Assembly: GCA_019747735.1 (NCBI GenBank)
Contig: JAIEQL010000021.1
Span: forward strand, 1-43,454
Reading direction: 5' to 3'
DNA from: Chthoniobacterales bacterium
GTDB taxonomy: Bacteria > Verrucomicrobiota > Verrucomicrobiia > Chthoniobacterales > UBA6821
DNA: 43,454 nt
Positions 33,479-42,902 of this stretch are shown here, in pieces. Under the pieces are notes generated by a model, which was not told the DNA's origin, did no database searches, and was given only the letters and a program-made list of their open reading frames with translations. The position numbers and the translations under genes were made by a program. Position 1 is the first letter of the stretch; every line of letters begins with the position of its first letter.

Positions 33479-34396
33479 TTATAGTGCTCTAATCCTTGGA
33501 TCCAACTGGTGATAGGCAAGGTCGACAAGAAAATTAAAAACAATAAGAAGAGCGCAATAGACAATCACAACACCGCCAAGCAAGAATCCATCACGATTGA
33601 GGATCGCATTGACAAAAAAACCACCTGCTCCTGGAATATGAAAAATGGTTTCTACAACAATAGATCCTGTCAGCAAATTGGCAGCCAATGGTCCAGTGTA
33701 GGAAATAATAGGTAAAATGGCAACGCGGAGTGCGTGACGGTAAATCAGGGCACGCTTGGTAAGGCCTTTAGCATTGGCGGTGCGCATAAAATTTTCTTGC
33801 AACACCTCGCGGAGACTATCACGCAACAAGCGCGTTATCACAGCAATAAAGGGTAAGGAGAGTGTGATAGTGGGAAGAATCAATTGTGAGGGAGAGCCCC
33901 AACCACCAACGGGAAGCCAATGGAGGCCAATCGAAAAAATTAAAATTAGTAAAGGCCCCAGAACAAAAGCAGGAAAAGAGATAGCAAGGAGCGCAAAGCA
34001 GAGAGCTGCATAATCCAGCAATGAACGAGGATGCGTTGCAGAGAGCGCTCCTAACCAAAGACCAACACTCAATGTTAGTAAAAGCGAAAGCGCTCCCAGC
34101 AAGAAAGTCGTTGGCAATGTTTGGGCTAAGATAGAGAGCACACTGCAATTGCGGTACTTCGTCGATAACCTTAAATCTCCATGAAGTAGGTCCCTTAAAT
34201 AGTCAGTGTATTGCTGCCAAAGAGGTCCATCGAGATGATACTTGAGTAAAAGTTGATGCTCAATGGCTGGAGGAAGCTTCCTTTCGGCATCAAAAGGGCC
34301 TCCTGGGGAGAGTCTCATTAAAAAAAAAGTGATCGAGACCACACAAAAAAGGACGAGCAGCATCGAAAGAAAACGACGAAAAAGAAAAAGGTTCAC
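33479..34396 (-). CDS. oppB: Oligopeptide/dipeptide ABC transporter permease, OppB type
   Basis: This 305-residue permease begins with FRRFLSMLLVLFCVVSITFF. It then has MRLSPGGPFDAERKLPP, YLRDLLHGDLRLSTKYRNCS, the EAA loop TANAKGLTKRALIYRHALR, and the C-terminal LVDLAYHQLDPRIR. It pairs with oppC to form the channel of a peptide importer in the inner membrane. The GTG start lies inside the ACAGAATACGG repeat cassette, and upstream there are only repeats, so the usual upstream binding-protein gene is missing here. Confidence 0.92.
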   Translation of the reverse strand: MNLFLFRRFLSMLLVLFCVVSITFFLMRLSPGGPFDAERKLPPAIEHQLLLKYHLDGPLWQQYTDYLRDLLHGDLRLSTKYRNCSVLSILAQTLPTTFLLGALSLLLTLSVGLWLGALSATHPRSLLDYAALCFALLAISFPAFVLGPLLILIFSIGLHWLPVGGWGSPSQLILPTITLSLPFIAVITRLLRDSLREVLQENFMRTANAKGLTKRALIYRHALRVAILPIISYTGPLAANLLTGSIVVETIFHIPGAGGFFVNAILNRDGFLLGGVVIVYCALLIVFNFLVDLAYHQLDPRIRAL

Positions 34397-34472
34397 AGAA
34401 TACGGTTGGTCGGGGGACTGCCTTTAGGCAGCCCAAAGAGCGAGTCTCGCGGGAGAGAGTAAGTCAAATAGA
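34396..34472. repeat. GGTTGGTCGGG cassette, second copy
   Basis: ACAGAATACGGTTGGTCGGG, then ACTGCCTTTAGGCAGCCCAA and GAGTCTCGCGGG-type sequence ending GTCAAATAGA, matches 8645-8735 with one internal deletion. It runs straight into hairpin copy B. Confidence 0.7.
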
Positions 34473-34613
34473 GGGTGTCTTGAAAATGAATAAAATTGAT
34501 GCAGTACCAGGAGCGAAGCGCACAGACCCGCAGTGTATAGGGACATACTCGAGGACGCGAGCACTGGAGCGACGCCGTAATGCGCAATTTTAGTCTTTTC
34601 AAGAAACGCTCTA
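34470..34613 (+). repeat. Hairpin repeat family, copy B
   Basis: Near-identical to copies A and C, except that the right arm is partly decayed (TTTTCAAGAAACGCTCT instead of TTTTCAAGACACCCTCT) and the apex reads GTATAGGGACATAC. It lies between the opp permeases and the vapBC-type pair. Confidence 0.9.
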
Positions 34614-34645
34614 GAAACAATAAACGTAACCGCTACAATCATCAC

Positions 34646-34651
34646 TTGACA
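34646..34651 (+). promoter_or_regulatory. Candidate -35 box of the vapBC-type operon
   Basis: TTGACA at 34646-34651 matches the sigma-70 -35 consensus exactly. With an 18-bp spacer TACATC (34670-34675) is a weak -10, which would start transcription at about the ATG at 34683, giving a leaderless or nearly leaderless mRNA. The -10 assignment is uncertain. Confidence 0.4.
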
Positions 34652-34666
34652 AGAGAACACTTCAAA

Positions 34667-34686
34667 ACATACATCATAATGTATGT
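34667..34686. promoter_or_regulatory. Inverted-repeat operator over the antitoxin start
   Basis: ACATACAT-CATA-ATGTATGT is a perfect 8-bp inverted repeat with a 4-bp spacer that covers the probable -10 region and the start codon. Ribbon-helix-helix antitoxins bind such sites to repress their own operon; binding here is inferred. Confidence 0.6.
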
Positions 34687-34916
34687 ATCGTACTCAAATT
34701 TATCTTACATCCCGTCAAACAGAGACTCTCGCACAACTTTCTCACACATTGCATCAGAGCAAAAGCGAACTCATTCGTAGCGCTATTAACGAGTTTTTAT
34801 CGCATCGTATAGTTAATAACAAACTGAAGAAATTACGTGCAGCACGGGGTATGTGGAAACATCATAAAAATGTTTTAGATGTTAAAAAATTGCGTGCTGA
34901 GTTTGATCGTTTGTAA
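34683..34916 (+). CDS. Ribbon-helix-helix antitoxin (VapB-like)
   Basis: This 77-residue protein has an N-terminal RHH DNA-binding module: strand RTQIYLTSRQTETL followed by helices LSHTLHQSKSELIRSAINEF. A basic C-terminal tail (LKKLRAARGMWKHHKNVLDV) would wrap the toxin. It begins without a Shine-Dalgarno site, and the start codon sits in a palindromic operator. The PIN toxin gene begins 14 bp after its stop, the usual antitoxin-first order. It would neutralise the toxin and repress the operon. Confidence 0.88.
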   Translation: MYRTQIYLTSRQTETLAQLSHTLHQSKSELIRSAINEFLSHRIVNNKLKKLRAARGMWKHHKNVLDVKKLRAEFDRL

Positions 34917-34930
34917 GCTCAACCTCACTC

Positions 34931-35311
34931 ATGTCTTACCTCATCAATACCGATATCCTCATCGATTATCTACGAGATCATGCAGAGGCTGTCACAAGCA
35001 TTGAAAATGATCTCGACGATCTTTACCTCTCAGTGATGAATGTTGCTGAACTCTACCAGGGAGTACGTAATGAAAAAGAGCATAAAAATTTAACCTCCAT
35101 GCTTTCTATTTTTACCATTTTACCAATCACTCTTGAGGTTGCCACACAGGGAGGCATTTACTCTTCAAAGTATCGCGCAAGTCATGGCTCAGGACTTGCT
35201 GACTGCTTGATCGCAGCTACCGTCGACCTTCACGGACTAACGTTACGAACGTTGAATGCCAAACATTATCCAATGCTTCAGCAGATAGAGGTCCCTTATA
35301 AAAAAAACTAA
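34931..35311 (+). CDS. vapC: PIN domain ribonuclease toxin (VapC-like)
   Basis: This 126-residue PIN domain has the acidic metal-binding residues in place: D8 in LINTDILIDYLR, E40 in NVAELYQGV, D91 in GLADCLIAATV, and the N109 region TLNAKHY. Such toxins cleave tRNA or rRNA when freed from the antitoxin. All key residues are present, so it should be active. It lies between repeat copies and the tpiA gene, convergent with tpiA. Confidence 0.9.
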   Translation: MSYLINTDILIDYLRDHAEAVTSIENDLDDLYLSVMNVAELYQGVRNEKEHKNLTSMLSIFTILPITLEVATQGGIYSSKYRASHGSGLADCLIAATVDLHGLTLRTLNAKHYPMLQQIEVPYKKN

Positions 35312-35363
35312 AATTCATCCCTCAAGGGTATAGTAGAAAGTGAAGGTGGAAGTTCTCCCTTTT

Positions 35364-36137
35364 CTAAAGAGAGGAAGCGAGCGTCACAATCTCTATAAAA
35401 GAACGTGGATCCCAACTAGCACTCCCAACGAGGAGGCCATCAATATCAGGGGCACTCAGTAATTCCTTCACATTCTTAGAAGTAACACTTCCCCCATATT
35501 GCAATCGCATTTTCTGAGCGATGTTTTTGTCAGTAAATGACGTCAGCACTCCACGAATAAAGTGATGTACCTCCTGAGCCTGATCTACACTAGCTGTACA
35601 GCCTGTCCCTATAGCCCACACCGGTTCATAAGCAATAATGGTATTGGCAATATTGTCAGGAGAGACGCCTTGAAATGCAGCTTGCAACTGTTGTTCTAAA
35701 ATTTGTTTTTCTTTTCCTGCCTGACGTTCCTGGAGCGTTTCTCCAATACAAAGAACTGGTCGGATTTTATAAGCATAAGCAATCACCAATTTTTCATGGA
35801 CGAAAGCATCAGTCTCTCCAAAAAGATGGCGACGTTCGCTATGTCCTATTAAAACGTAGCGCACAAAAAGGTCTCGCAACATGGCTGCCGAAATCTCTCC
35901 AGTAAAAGCTCCTCGCTCTTTGGCAGCAATATTTTGCGCTCCCAATCGAACATCTTGACTCCCCATGAGGAGCTCCGATGCTTTTGGAAGTGAGGTGAAA
36001 GAAGGAAAAAAAATAACATCGACTCCCTTGAGAAAGCTCCGTTCAAAAAGAAAAGTCTCCAAATAAGGAGCCACCTCGCTGGAGGTGATGTTCATCTTCC
36101 AATTGGCTGAGATAATTTTTTTGCGGTGAGTAATCAT
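35364..36137 (-). CDS. tpiA: Triosephosphate isomerase
   Basis: This 257-residue TIM barrel interconverts glyceraldehyde 3-phosphate and dihydroxyacetone phosphate. Signatures are ISANWKMN at the N-terminus with the catalytic Lys, YVLIGHSERRHLFGETD with the catalytic His, IIAYEPVWAIGTGCTAS with the catalytic Glu, and the phosphate-binding RLQYGGSV and GLLVGSASWDP. It is third in the gapA-pgk-tpiA direction, but a 353-bp gap with a hairpin repeat separates it from pgk. Confidence 0.97.
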   Translation of the reverse strand: MITHRKKIISANWKMNITSSEVAPYLETFLFERSFLKGVDVIFFPSFTSLPKASELLMGSQDVRLGAQNIAAKERGAFTGEISAAMLRDLFVRYVLIGHSERRHLFGETDAFVHEKLVIAYAYKIRPVLCIGETLQERQAGKEKQILEQQLQAAFQGVSPDNIANTIIAYEPVWAIGTGCTASVDQAQEVHHFIRGVLTSFTDKNIAQKMRLQYGGSVTSKNVKELLSAPDIDGLLVGSASWDPRSFIEIVTLASSL

Positions 36138-36348
36138 GATAAAAATAAGTTGTCGCCGGTTCTCAGTTGTCTGTTGTCAGTTGATTTGTAGCGCTTACAG
36201 CAGCTTTATTAAAAAGCGTGCAACGTGCTATTTTATTTAACCTGAACATATGACTATGCAATGGAAGTTATCGTAGTTCTTAGTAATTTTAGATTGGGGA
36301 TATTCTGACAACTTCAGAACTGGCAAATGGCGAATACATTATTGCCTT
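36138..36348. other. pgk-tpiA intergenic, no gene seen
   Basis: Begins with a GTTCTCAGTTGTCTGTTGTC repeat (about 36149-36180) and then AT-rich sequence without an open frame of note, up to hairpin copy C. The tpiA promoter, if separate from that of gapA-pgk, would be here; no convincing sigma-70 pair was found. Confidence 0.5.
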
Positions 36349-36491
36349 AGAGGGTGTCTTGAAAATGAATAAAATTGATGCAGTATCAGGAGCGAAGCGC
36401 ACAGACCCGCAGTGTATATGGACATACTCGAGGACGCGAGCACTGGAGCGACGCCGTAATGCGCAATTTTAGTCTTTTCAAGACACCCTCT
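36349..36491 (+). repeat. Hairpin repeat family, copy C
   Basis: 143-bp copy with perfect arms AGAGGGTGTCTTGAAAA/TTTTCAAGACACCCTCT. Its last base is the first base of the pgk stop codon triplet (36491-36493), so the element starts exactly where pgk ends on the minus strand. Core as in copy A with small changes (GTATATGGACATAC). Confidence 0.92.
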
Positions 36492-37744
36492 TACTCAACA
36501 ACGCTACGCTGTTCTAGGGCTGCAACTCCGGGGAGCTCTTTCCCTTCGATGAGCTCCAAAGAAGCCCCTCCACCTGTGGAGATAAAACTCATCATACTTT
36601 CTAATTCAAACTGCTTGACGGCTGTCACAGAGTCGCCTCCTCCAATAATCGAAAGTGCCTTGGTATTAGCTGCAATGGCTTCTGCAAGAGAGCGCGTTCC
36701 TCCTGCAAAAGTAGCAATCTCAAAAATGCCAACAGGCCCATTCCACAAGATAGTTGCGGCTTTAGCAATTTCCTGGGTATAGATCAATCTTGTTTCTAAT
36801 CCAATATCAACTCCCTCCCAATCTTTAGGAATTCCTGATTCTTGAGAAAGCGCTTTGTTTTGTGTTGGCACTCCCAACTGAATCGACTGTGTGATAATAC
36901 AATCGACGGGAAGCAGAAATTGAATGGAGCGTTCTTTTGCTTCTTTTAAAAGAGCGCGTGCGACATCGAGTTTATCCTCCTCCACACGACTCAAGCCGGT
37001 TTCAATGCCAGTTGCTTTTAAGAAAGTATAGGCCATGGCTCCTCCAATAAGGAAGGTATCGGCTTTTTTCATGAGCGAGTGAATGACTCCAATTTTATCC
37101 GAAACCTTAGAACCTCCTAGCACCACAAGAAAGGGATGTTTGGGAGAGGCGAGCTCTTCTTGGAGATATTTAATTTCCTTGGCCATCAAAAAACCCATGG
37201 CTCCTTGTGGCAAGTGAGCAGTGATGCCAACAGTTGAGGCATGTGCACGATGAGCAGTTCCAAAAGCATCGTTGACATAGAGGTCCCCCAACTTGGCAAG
37301 AGCTGCTGCAAAAGTTGGATCATTGGCCTCTTCTTCTGGATGAAAACGGAGATTTTCCAGCAAGAGCACCTCGCCTTCTTTCATAGCTGCCACAGCCTTT
37401 TCAGCCTGGGCTCCTATGCAGGCATTACAAAAATGAACAGGAACAGTGAGAAGTTTTTTGAGGTGCTCAGCAACAGGAGCGAGAGAAAAGTGAGGAGTTA
37501 CTTTTCCCTTCGGACGCCCTAAATGAGCCATGAGGATAACCTTGGCCTTCTGGTCGAGGAGATGTTGGATCGTGGGCAATGCCTCAACGATTCGAGTGTC
37601 ATCGACCACTTTTATGTTATCGACCACGTTTTCAGCATCCAGAGGAACGTTAAGATCCCCGCGGATTGCGAAAGGAACGTTAAAATCTATACGGACTAAA
37701 ACGCGCTTGTGAGTGACGTCAAGATTTTCGAGAGAGAGTTTCAT
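36491..37744 (-). CDS. pgk: Phosphoglycerate kinase
   Basis: This 417-residue enzyme produces ATP from 1,3-bisphosphoglycerate. Visible signatures are RVLVRIDFNVPF near the N-terminus, MAHLGRPKGKV, YVNDAFGTAHRAHAST, VLGGSKVSDKIGV, LWNGPVGIFE and the C-terminal GGGDSVTAVKQF with STGGGASLE. It lies 103 bp downstream of gapA on the same strand. The stop codon abuts hairpin copy C, which may end or modulate the transcript before tpiA. Confidence 0.97.
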   Translation of the reverse strand: MKLSLENLDVTHKRVLVRIDFNVPFAIRGDLNVPLDAENVVDNIKVVDDTRIVEALPTIQHLLDQKAKVILMAHLGRPKGKVTPHFSLAPVAEHLKKLLTVPVHFCNACIGAQAEKAVAAMKEGEVLLLENLRFHPEEEANDPTFAAALAKLGDLYVNDAFGTAHRAHASTVGITAHLPQGAMGFLMAKEIKYLQEELASPKHPFLVVLGGSKVSDKIGVIHSLMKKADTFLIGGAMAYTFLKATGIETGLSRVEEDKLDVARALLKEAKERSIQFLLPVDCIITQSIQLGVPTQNKALSQESGIPKDWEGVDIGLETRLIYTQEIAKAATILWNGPVGIFEIATFAGGTRSLAEAIAANTKALSIIGGGDSVTAVKQFELESMMSFISTGGGASLELIEGKELPGVAALEQRSVVE

Positions 37745-37816
37745 GAGAAAAAAAGAGAGAGTTTATTTGAATGAGAAACTTAAAGAAGAATTTCTAGCTG
37801 TTAGACTCAAAATTCT

Positions 37817-39780
<1,964 letters not shown>

Positions 39781-39782
39781 AA

Positions 39783-40334
39783 TCAAGAATTTAGGTGAAT
39801 TACAAGCTCAAGTGCTTTTATGACAGCCTCGATGGTTTGATGATAGGAAAGTTTGGTAGTGTCGATTTTAAAATGAGAGAGCCCTTCGTAAAGAAGTAGC
39901 CGCGCAGTAAGAAGCTGATAAAAAGTACGCCGCGGATTCTCTACTTGCAACAGAGGACGATGTGGATTACGGGTGGCTCGCTCAAAAAGGATCTCAGGAG
40001 CGGCATGGAGCCAGATGACGGTTCCAAGCTGTTGTAAGAGCTCCTGATTTTTAGGGTGAAGAACGATGCCTCCGCCAGTAGAGAGCACACAATTTTTTTT
40101 CTCTAAAAAATTTTCCAATACTTCTGCTTCCAACTTTCTAAAAGCAGCCTCTCCCTGCAGCTCCATCAATTCAGAGATCGACATCTTAGTACGCTCGACA
40201 ATCAACTGGTCGGTATCAAAATAGGTGTAGTTCAAAGCAGAGGCCAATCGCTTGCCGATGCTCGTTTTTCCAGAGCCCATGAAACCGATGAGGATGATGT
40301 TTTTTGGAGTCATTGTAGTAGCAGATTCTTCCAT
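39783..40334 (-). CDS. aroK: Shikimate kinase
   Basis: This 183-residue P-loop kinase phosphorylates shikimate at the 3-hydroxyl. It has the Walker A GFMGSGKTSIGKRLA, the shikimate-binding FDTDQLIVERTKMSISELM, the Walker-B-like LSTGGGIVLHP, and the lid ERATRNPHRPLLQ. The start could be at residue 1 or at M8 (MTPKN). It shares the pathway with the DAHP synthase at 1577-2620. The decayed DUF4143 gene lies immediately downstream. Confidence 0.95.
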   Translation of the reverse strand: MEESATTMTPKNIILIGFMGSGKTSIGKRLASALNYTYFDTDQLIVERTKMSISELMELQGEAAFRKLEAEVLENFLEKKNCVLSTGGGIVLHPKNQELLQQLGTVIWLHAAPEILFERATRNPHRPLLQVENPRRTFYQLLTARLLLYEGLSHFKIDTTKLSYHQTIEAVIKALELVIHLNS

Positions 40335-40402
40335 GCCTATACCTACTTCAATACTATTCTAAGCTTGCTGATGGAAGCGAATGAGTGATACAAAGCGAAG
40401 CA

Positions 40403-41353
40403 ATGAGCTTTTCTCCAATTCATAATTTTGCAGCCCCTGATAACAACACCACCCATGAAGAGGGGTATGAGGTTAACACACCTCCTCAGCTGGAAGGGAC
40501 TCCTGTTGAGGTTGCAATCTCTGCGGGAGCTCATTCTACACAGGCCGGAGAGCCTCAATCAACATGGGTTGATCATCTAATGCAGCTAATAGGAGATCCT
40601 TTACAGGCAAAAAAAAATGCTATCCAACTTGCCGGTGACATCCCTAACCCTTTAAAGACCTGCCGAGAGGGTGTGCAATCTCTTGCAGAAGCAGGAGAAA
40701 ATTTAATTCAATTTGCTACTACAAGCTACTATCAGACTAGTCTTGAAGAGATCAACCAACTCAAAGAGATCCACCTTGCCCGACGAGAAACATTTTATGC
40801 TCTTGCTGAACAAGATCTCTTTAACAACCTCACAATGGCTTTTGATGCGGTTCTTCAAGCGCCAGGAAATTTAACAGCTCAGCATCGCCTTTGGCAACTA
40901 ATAGATGAGGTTGAGAGAAGAGTTCCAACAATCGTTGTAGAGGCAGACACAGAAGCTGTAGCAACTGCTGTGCCTAATCCTAATTCAGTATTGCCAGTGC
41001 TCGCCAGAGTCACACTCTCTTCTCAATCTCCCTTAGATAATGATCCAAAAGAGCCGCAAGCAAGGTACAACAACTTGTTTCAGTTGCAGGCGCTTTATCT
41101 AGGTCTCCTGCAAAAAATGCCAGAGGAAAGTGACCAGCATGAAGAATGCAAAAGGCTTACTGATCATTTTGAGACAACTTTAGGAAAGGGCAGCCGCATT
41201 ACAGACTACGACTATCGTATCGCAATAGTTCATAAAAACTGGTTTCGCGACTGGCTCCGCTCTACTGAAGTTAATAGAAGCTCTGATCTGCCTAATGAAG
41301 AAATCTCTATTCCCCAGGCAAGTCTTATTGGTTACAACACCTCTACTCATTAG
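40403..41353 (+). CDS. Unrecognised 316-residue protein
   Basis: No family recognised. From ATG 40403 (or GTG 40385, preceded by GGAAG) it encodes a soluble protein without signal peptide or membrane span. The N-terminal about 60 residues are Pro/Thr/Asn-rich and probably disordered ([20 protein letters not shown]). The rest is helical ([60 protein letters not shown]). A flexible N-terminus with a helical body in a genome with a T3SS is compatible with a secreted effector, but nothing proves this. It stands alone between divergent aroK and purE, whose start is 17 bp after its stop. Confidence 0.62.
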   Translation: MSFSPIHNFAAPDNNTTHEEGYEVNTPPQLEGTPVEVAISAGAHSTQAGEPQSTWVDHLMQLIGDPLQAKKNAIQLAGDIPNPLKTCREGVQSLAEAGENLIQFATTSYYQTSLEEINQLKEIHLARRETFYALAEQDLFNNLTMAFDAVLQAPGNLTAQHRLWQLIDEVERRVPTIVVEADTEAVATAVPNPNSVLPVLARVTLSSQSPLDNDPKEPQARYNNLFQLQALYLGLLQKMPEESDQHEECKRLTDHFETTLGKGSRITDYDYRIAIVHKNWFRDWLRSTEVNRSSDLPNEEISIPQASLIGYNTSTH

Positions 41354-41370
41354 TATCTTTTCTTTCTAAC

Positions 41371-41901
41371 ATGGAATCTAACAACCCTCTCATTGCTGTC
41401 GTTATGGGCAGCAAATCAGACTGGCCAACCATGAGCCAAGCTGCACAGATTCTCGAAGAGTTTGGGGTTGCTTACGAAGCGAAAGTTCTTTCGGCTCATC
41501 GGATGCCTCAAGAAATGAGCGCCTATGCACAACAGGCACAAGAACGAGGGTTCGCTGCTATCATTGCTGGTGCAGGAGGAGCGGCTCATCTTCCTGGGAT
41601 GCTGGCTGCTCAGACGACCGTTCCTGTCTTAGGCGTCCCCATTAAAAGCAGTACTCTCAATGGGATTGACTCTCTTCTTTCTATTGTTCAAATGCCAGCC
41701 GGTATCCCTGTCGCCACCTTTGCCATTGGCGAGGCAGGAGCCAAGAATGCAGCTCTCTTTGCCATTGCGATGCTGGCTCAAAACGATAAAGAGTTAGCAA
41801 AAAAACTCCATGCCTTCCGCGCTCGTCAACACAAAAAAGCCTCAGAAAGTAAGCTGAAGGGAGTTTCTAAAGGCACTACCTCACCCAAAGCAGTCGTCTA
41901 G
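41371..41901 (+). CDS. purE: N5-carboxyaminoimidazole ribonucleotide mutase
   Basis: This 176-residue class I PurE acts in purine synthesis, converting N5-CAIR to CAIR. Signatures are [44 protein letters not shown] and [20 protein letters not shown]. The C-terminal about 25 residues are basic and extra. The next gene starts directly at the base after its TAG stop. purK is not visible. Confidence 0.96.
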   Translation: MESNNPLIAVVMGSKSDWPTMSQAAQILEEFGVAYEAKVLSAHRMPQEMSAYAQQAQERGFAAIIAGAGGAAHLPGMLAAQTTVPVLGVPIKSSTLNGIDSLLSIVQMPAGIPVATFAIGEAGAKNAALFAIAMLAQNDKELAKKLHAFRARQHKKASESKLKGVSKGTTSPKAVV

Positions 41902-42864
41902 GTGAAAACAAAAATTGTCTCAGGAAACTCAGGTATTGCTACCGCCGTCGCGTTGTTAAAACAAGACCAAGTCGTTGCCCTTCCCACGGAGACTGTGTAT
42001 GGGTTGGCGGGAAATGCTTTTTCTCCCCAAGCCGTTGCCTCAATTTTTGAAGCCAAGGGACGCCCTCTTTCCGATCCTCTCATTGTTCACCTTCTCGATA
42101 TTTCGTGGCTCCATCGAGTGGTCATTCTCTCTCCGGAATTAGAAAAAAAGGTAATGTCTCTTGCCTCGGCTTTCTGGCCAGGTCCACTGACCCTCTTACT
42201 TCCCAAAAAAGAAACGGTTCCCGATTTGGTCACCGCTGGATTAGAAACAGTAGCGGTGCGCGTTCCTTCCAATCCTGTGATGAGAGGGGTCTTAGCTTCA
42301 TTAGACCTTCCTCTAGCTGCTCCCAGCGCCAATCGTTTTGGACGGATCAGCCCAACAAGAGCTTCAGATGTATTTGCAGAGCTTGGGGGGCGCATTCCAC
42401 TGATTCTTGACGATGGCCCCTGTCATCATGGTTTGGAGTCGACCATTGTGTGGCCCTATGAAGATTTAGAAAAAAATTTGGTCCTACAGATTTTACGCCC
42501 TGGCCCTATCACTGCGGAAATGCTGGCTCCTTTTGGAAAAGTTCTTTCTCAATCAGTGAGTGGCAAAGCGCCAGGGTCTTTAAAAAGCCACTATGCTCCG
42601 CGCAAAAAATTGTCATGGTACGATCCCGCACAACCTCCGAACAAAGACATTGGGTTGCTTGCCTTTTCTCAACCACTCAATGGATATGGCACCATCGAGA
42701 TTCTAAGCGCCTCTGGTGACCTGCGCGAAGCGGCTACCAATCTCTACGGGGCATTGCGACGACTTGATGAAAGCTCGGTTGCCTCCTTGATCGCAGAACC
42801 AGTGCCAGAACGTGGAATTGGTTGTGCCATCATGGATCGGTTACAACGCGCGATGGCGACATAG
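41902..42864 (+). CDS. ywlC: L-threonylcarbamoyladenylate synthase (long Sua5 form)
   Basis: This 320-residue enzyme makes threonylcarbamoyl-AMP for the t6A modification of tRNA. The YrdC domain shows VVALPTETVYGLAGNAFSPQ, KGRPLSDPLIVHL, FWPGPLTLLLPKK and PLAAPSANRFGRISPT. SLKSHYAPRKKL marks the linker to a C-terminal Sua5 domain. The GTG start follows the purE stop without a gap. The two-domain Sua5 form is longer than E. coli TsaC. Confidence 0.94.
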   Translation: MKTKIVSGNSGIATAVALLKQDQVVALPTETVYGLAGNAFSPQAVASIFEAKGRPLSDPLIVHLLDISWLHRVVILSPELEKKVMSLASAFWPGPLTLLLPKKETVPDLVTAGLETVAVRVPSNPVMRGVLASLDLPLAAPSANRFGRISPTRASDVFAELGGRIPLILDDGPCHHGLESTIVWPYEDLEKNLVLQILRPGPITAEMLAPFGKVLSQSVSGKAPGSLKSHYAPRKKLSWYDPAQPPNKDIGLLAFSQPLNGYGTIEILSASGDLREAATNLYGALRRLDESSVASLIAEPVPERGIGCAIMDRLQRAMAT

Positions 42865-42902
42865 CGCATCTAATTTGGGGTCAAATTTGTAAAAATTAGT
42901 TT

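Noticed and set aside
33457..33564. 36-residue N-terminal extension of the OppC-type permease
   Set aside because: It overlaps the end of oppB by 86 bp in another frame; starting at 33456 leaves a normal gap.
33509..34013. Plus-strand frames opposite oppB/oppC
   Set aside because: Shadows of well-supported permease genes, with low-complexity Lys/Asn-rich translations.
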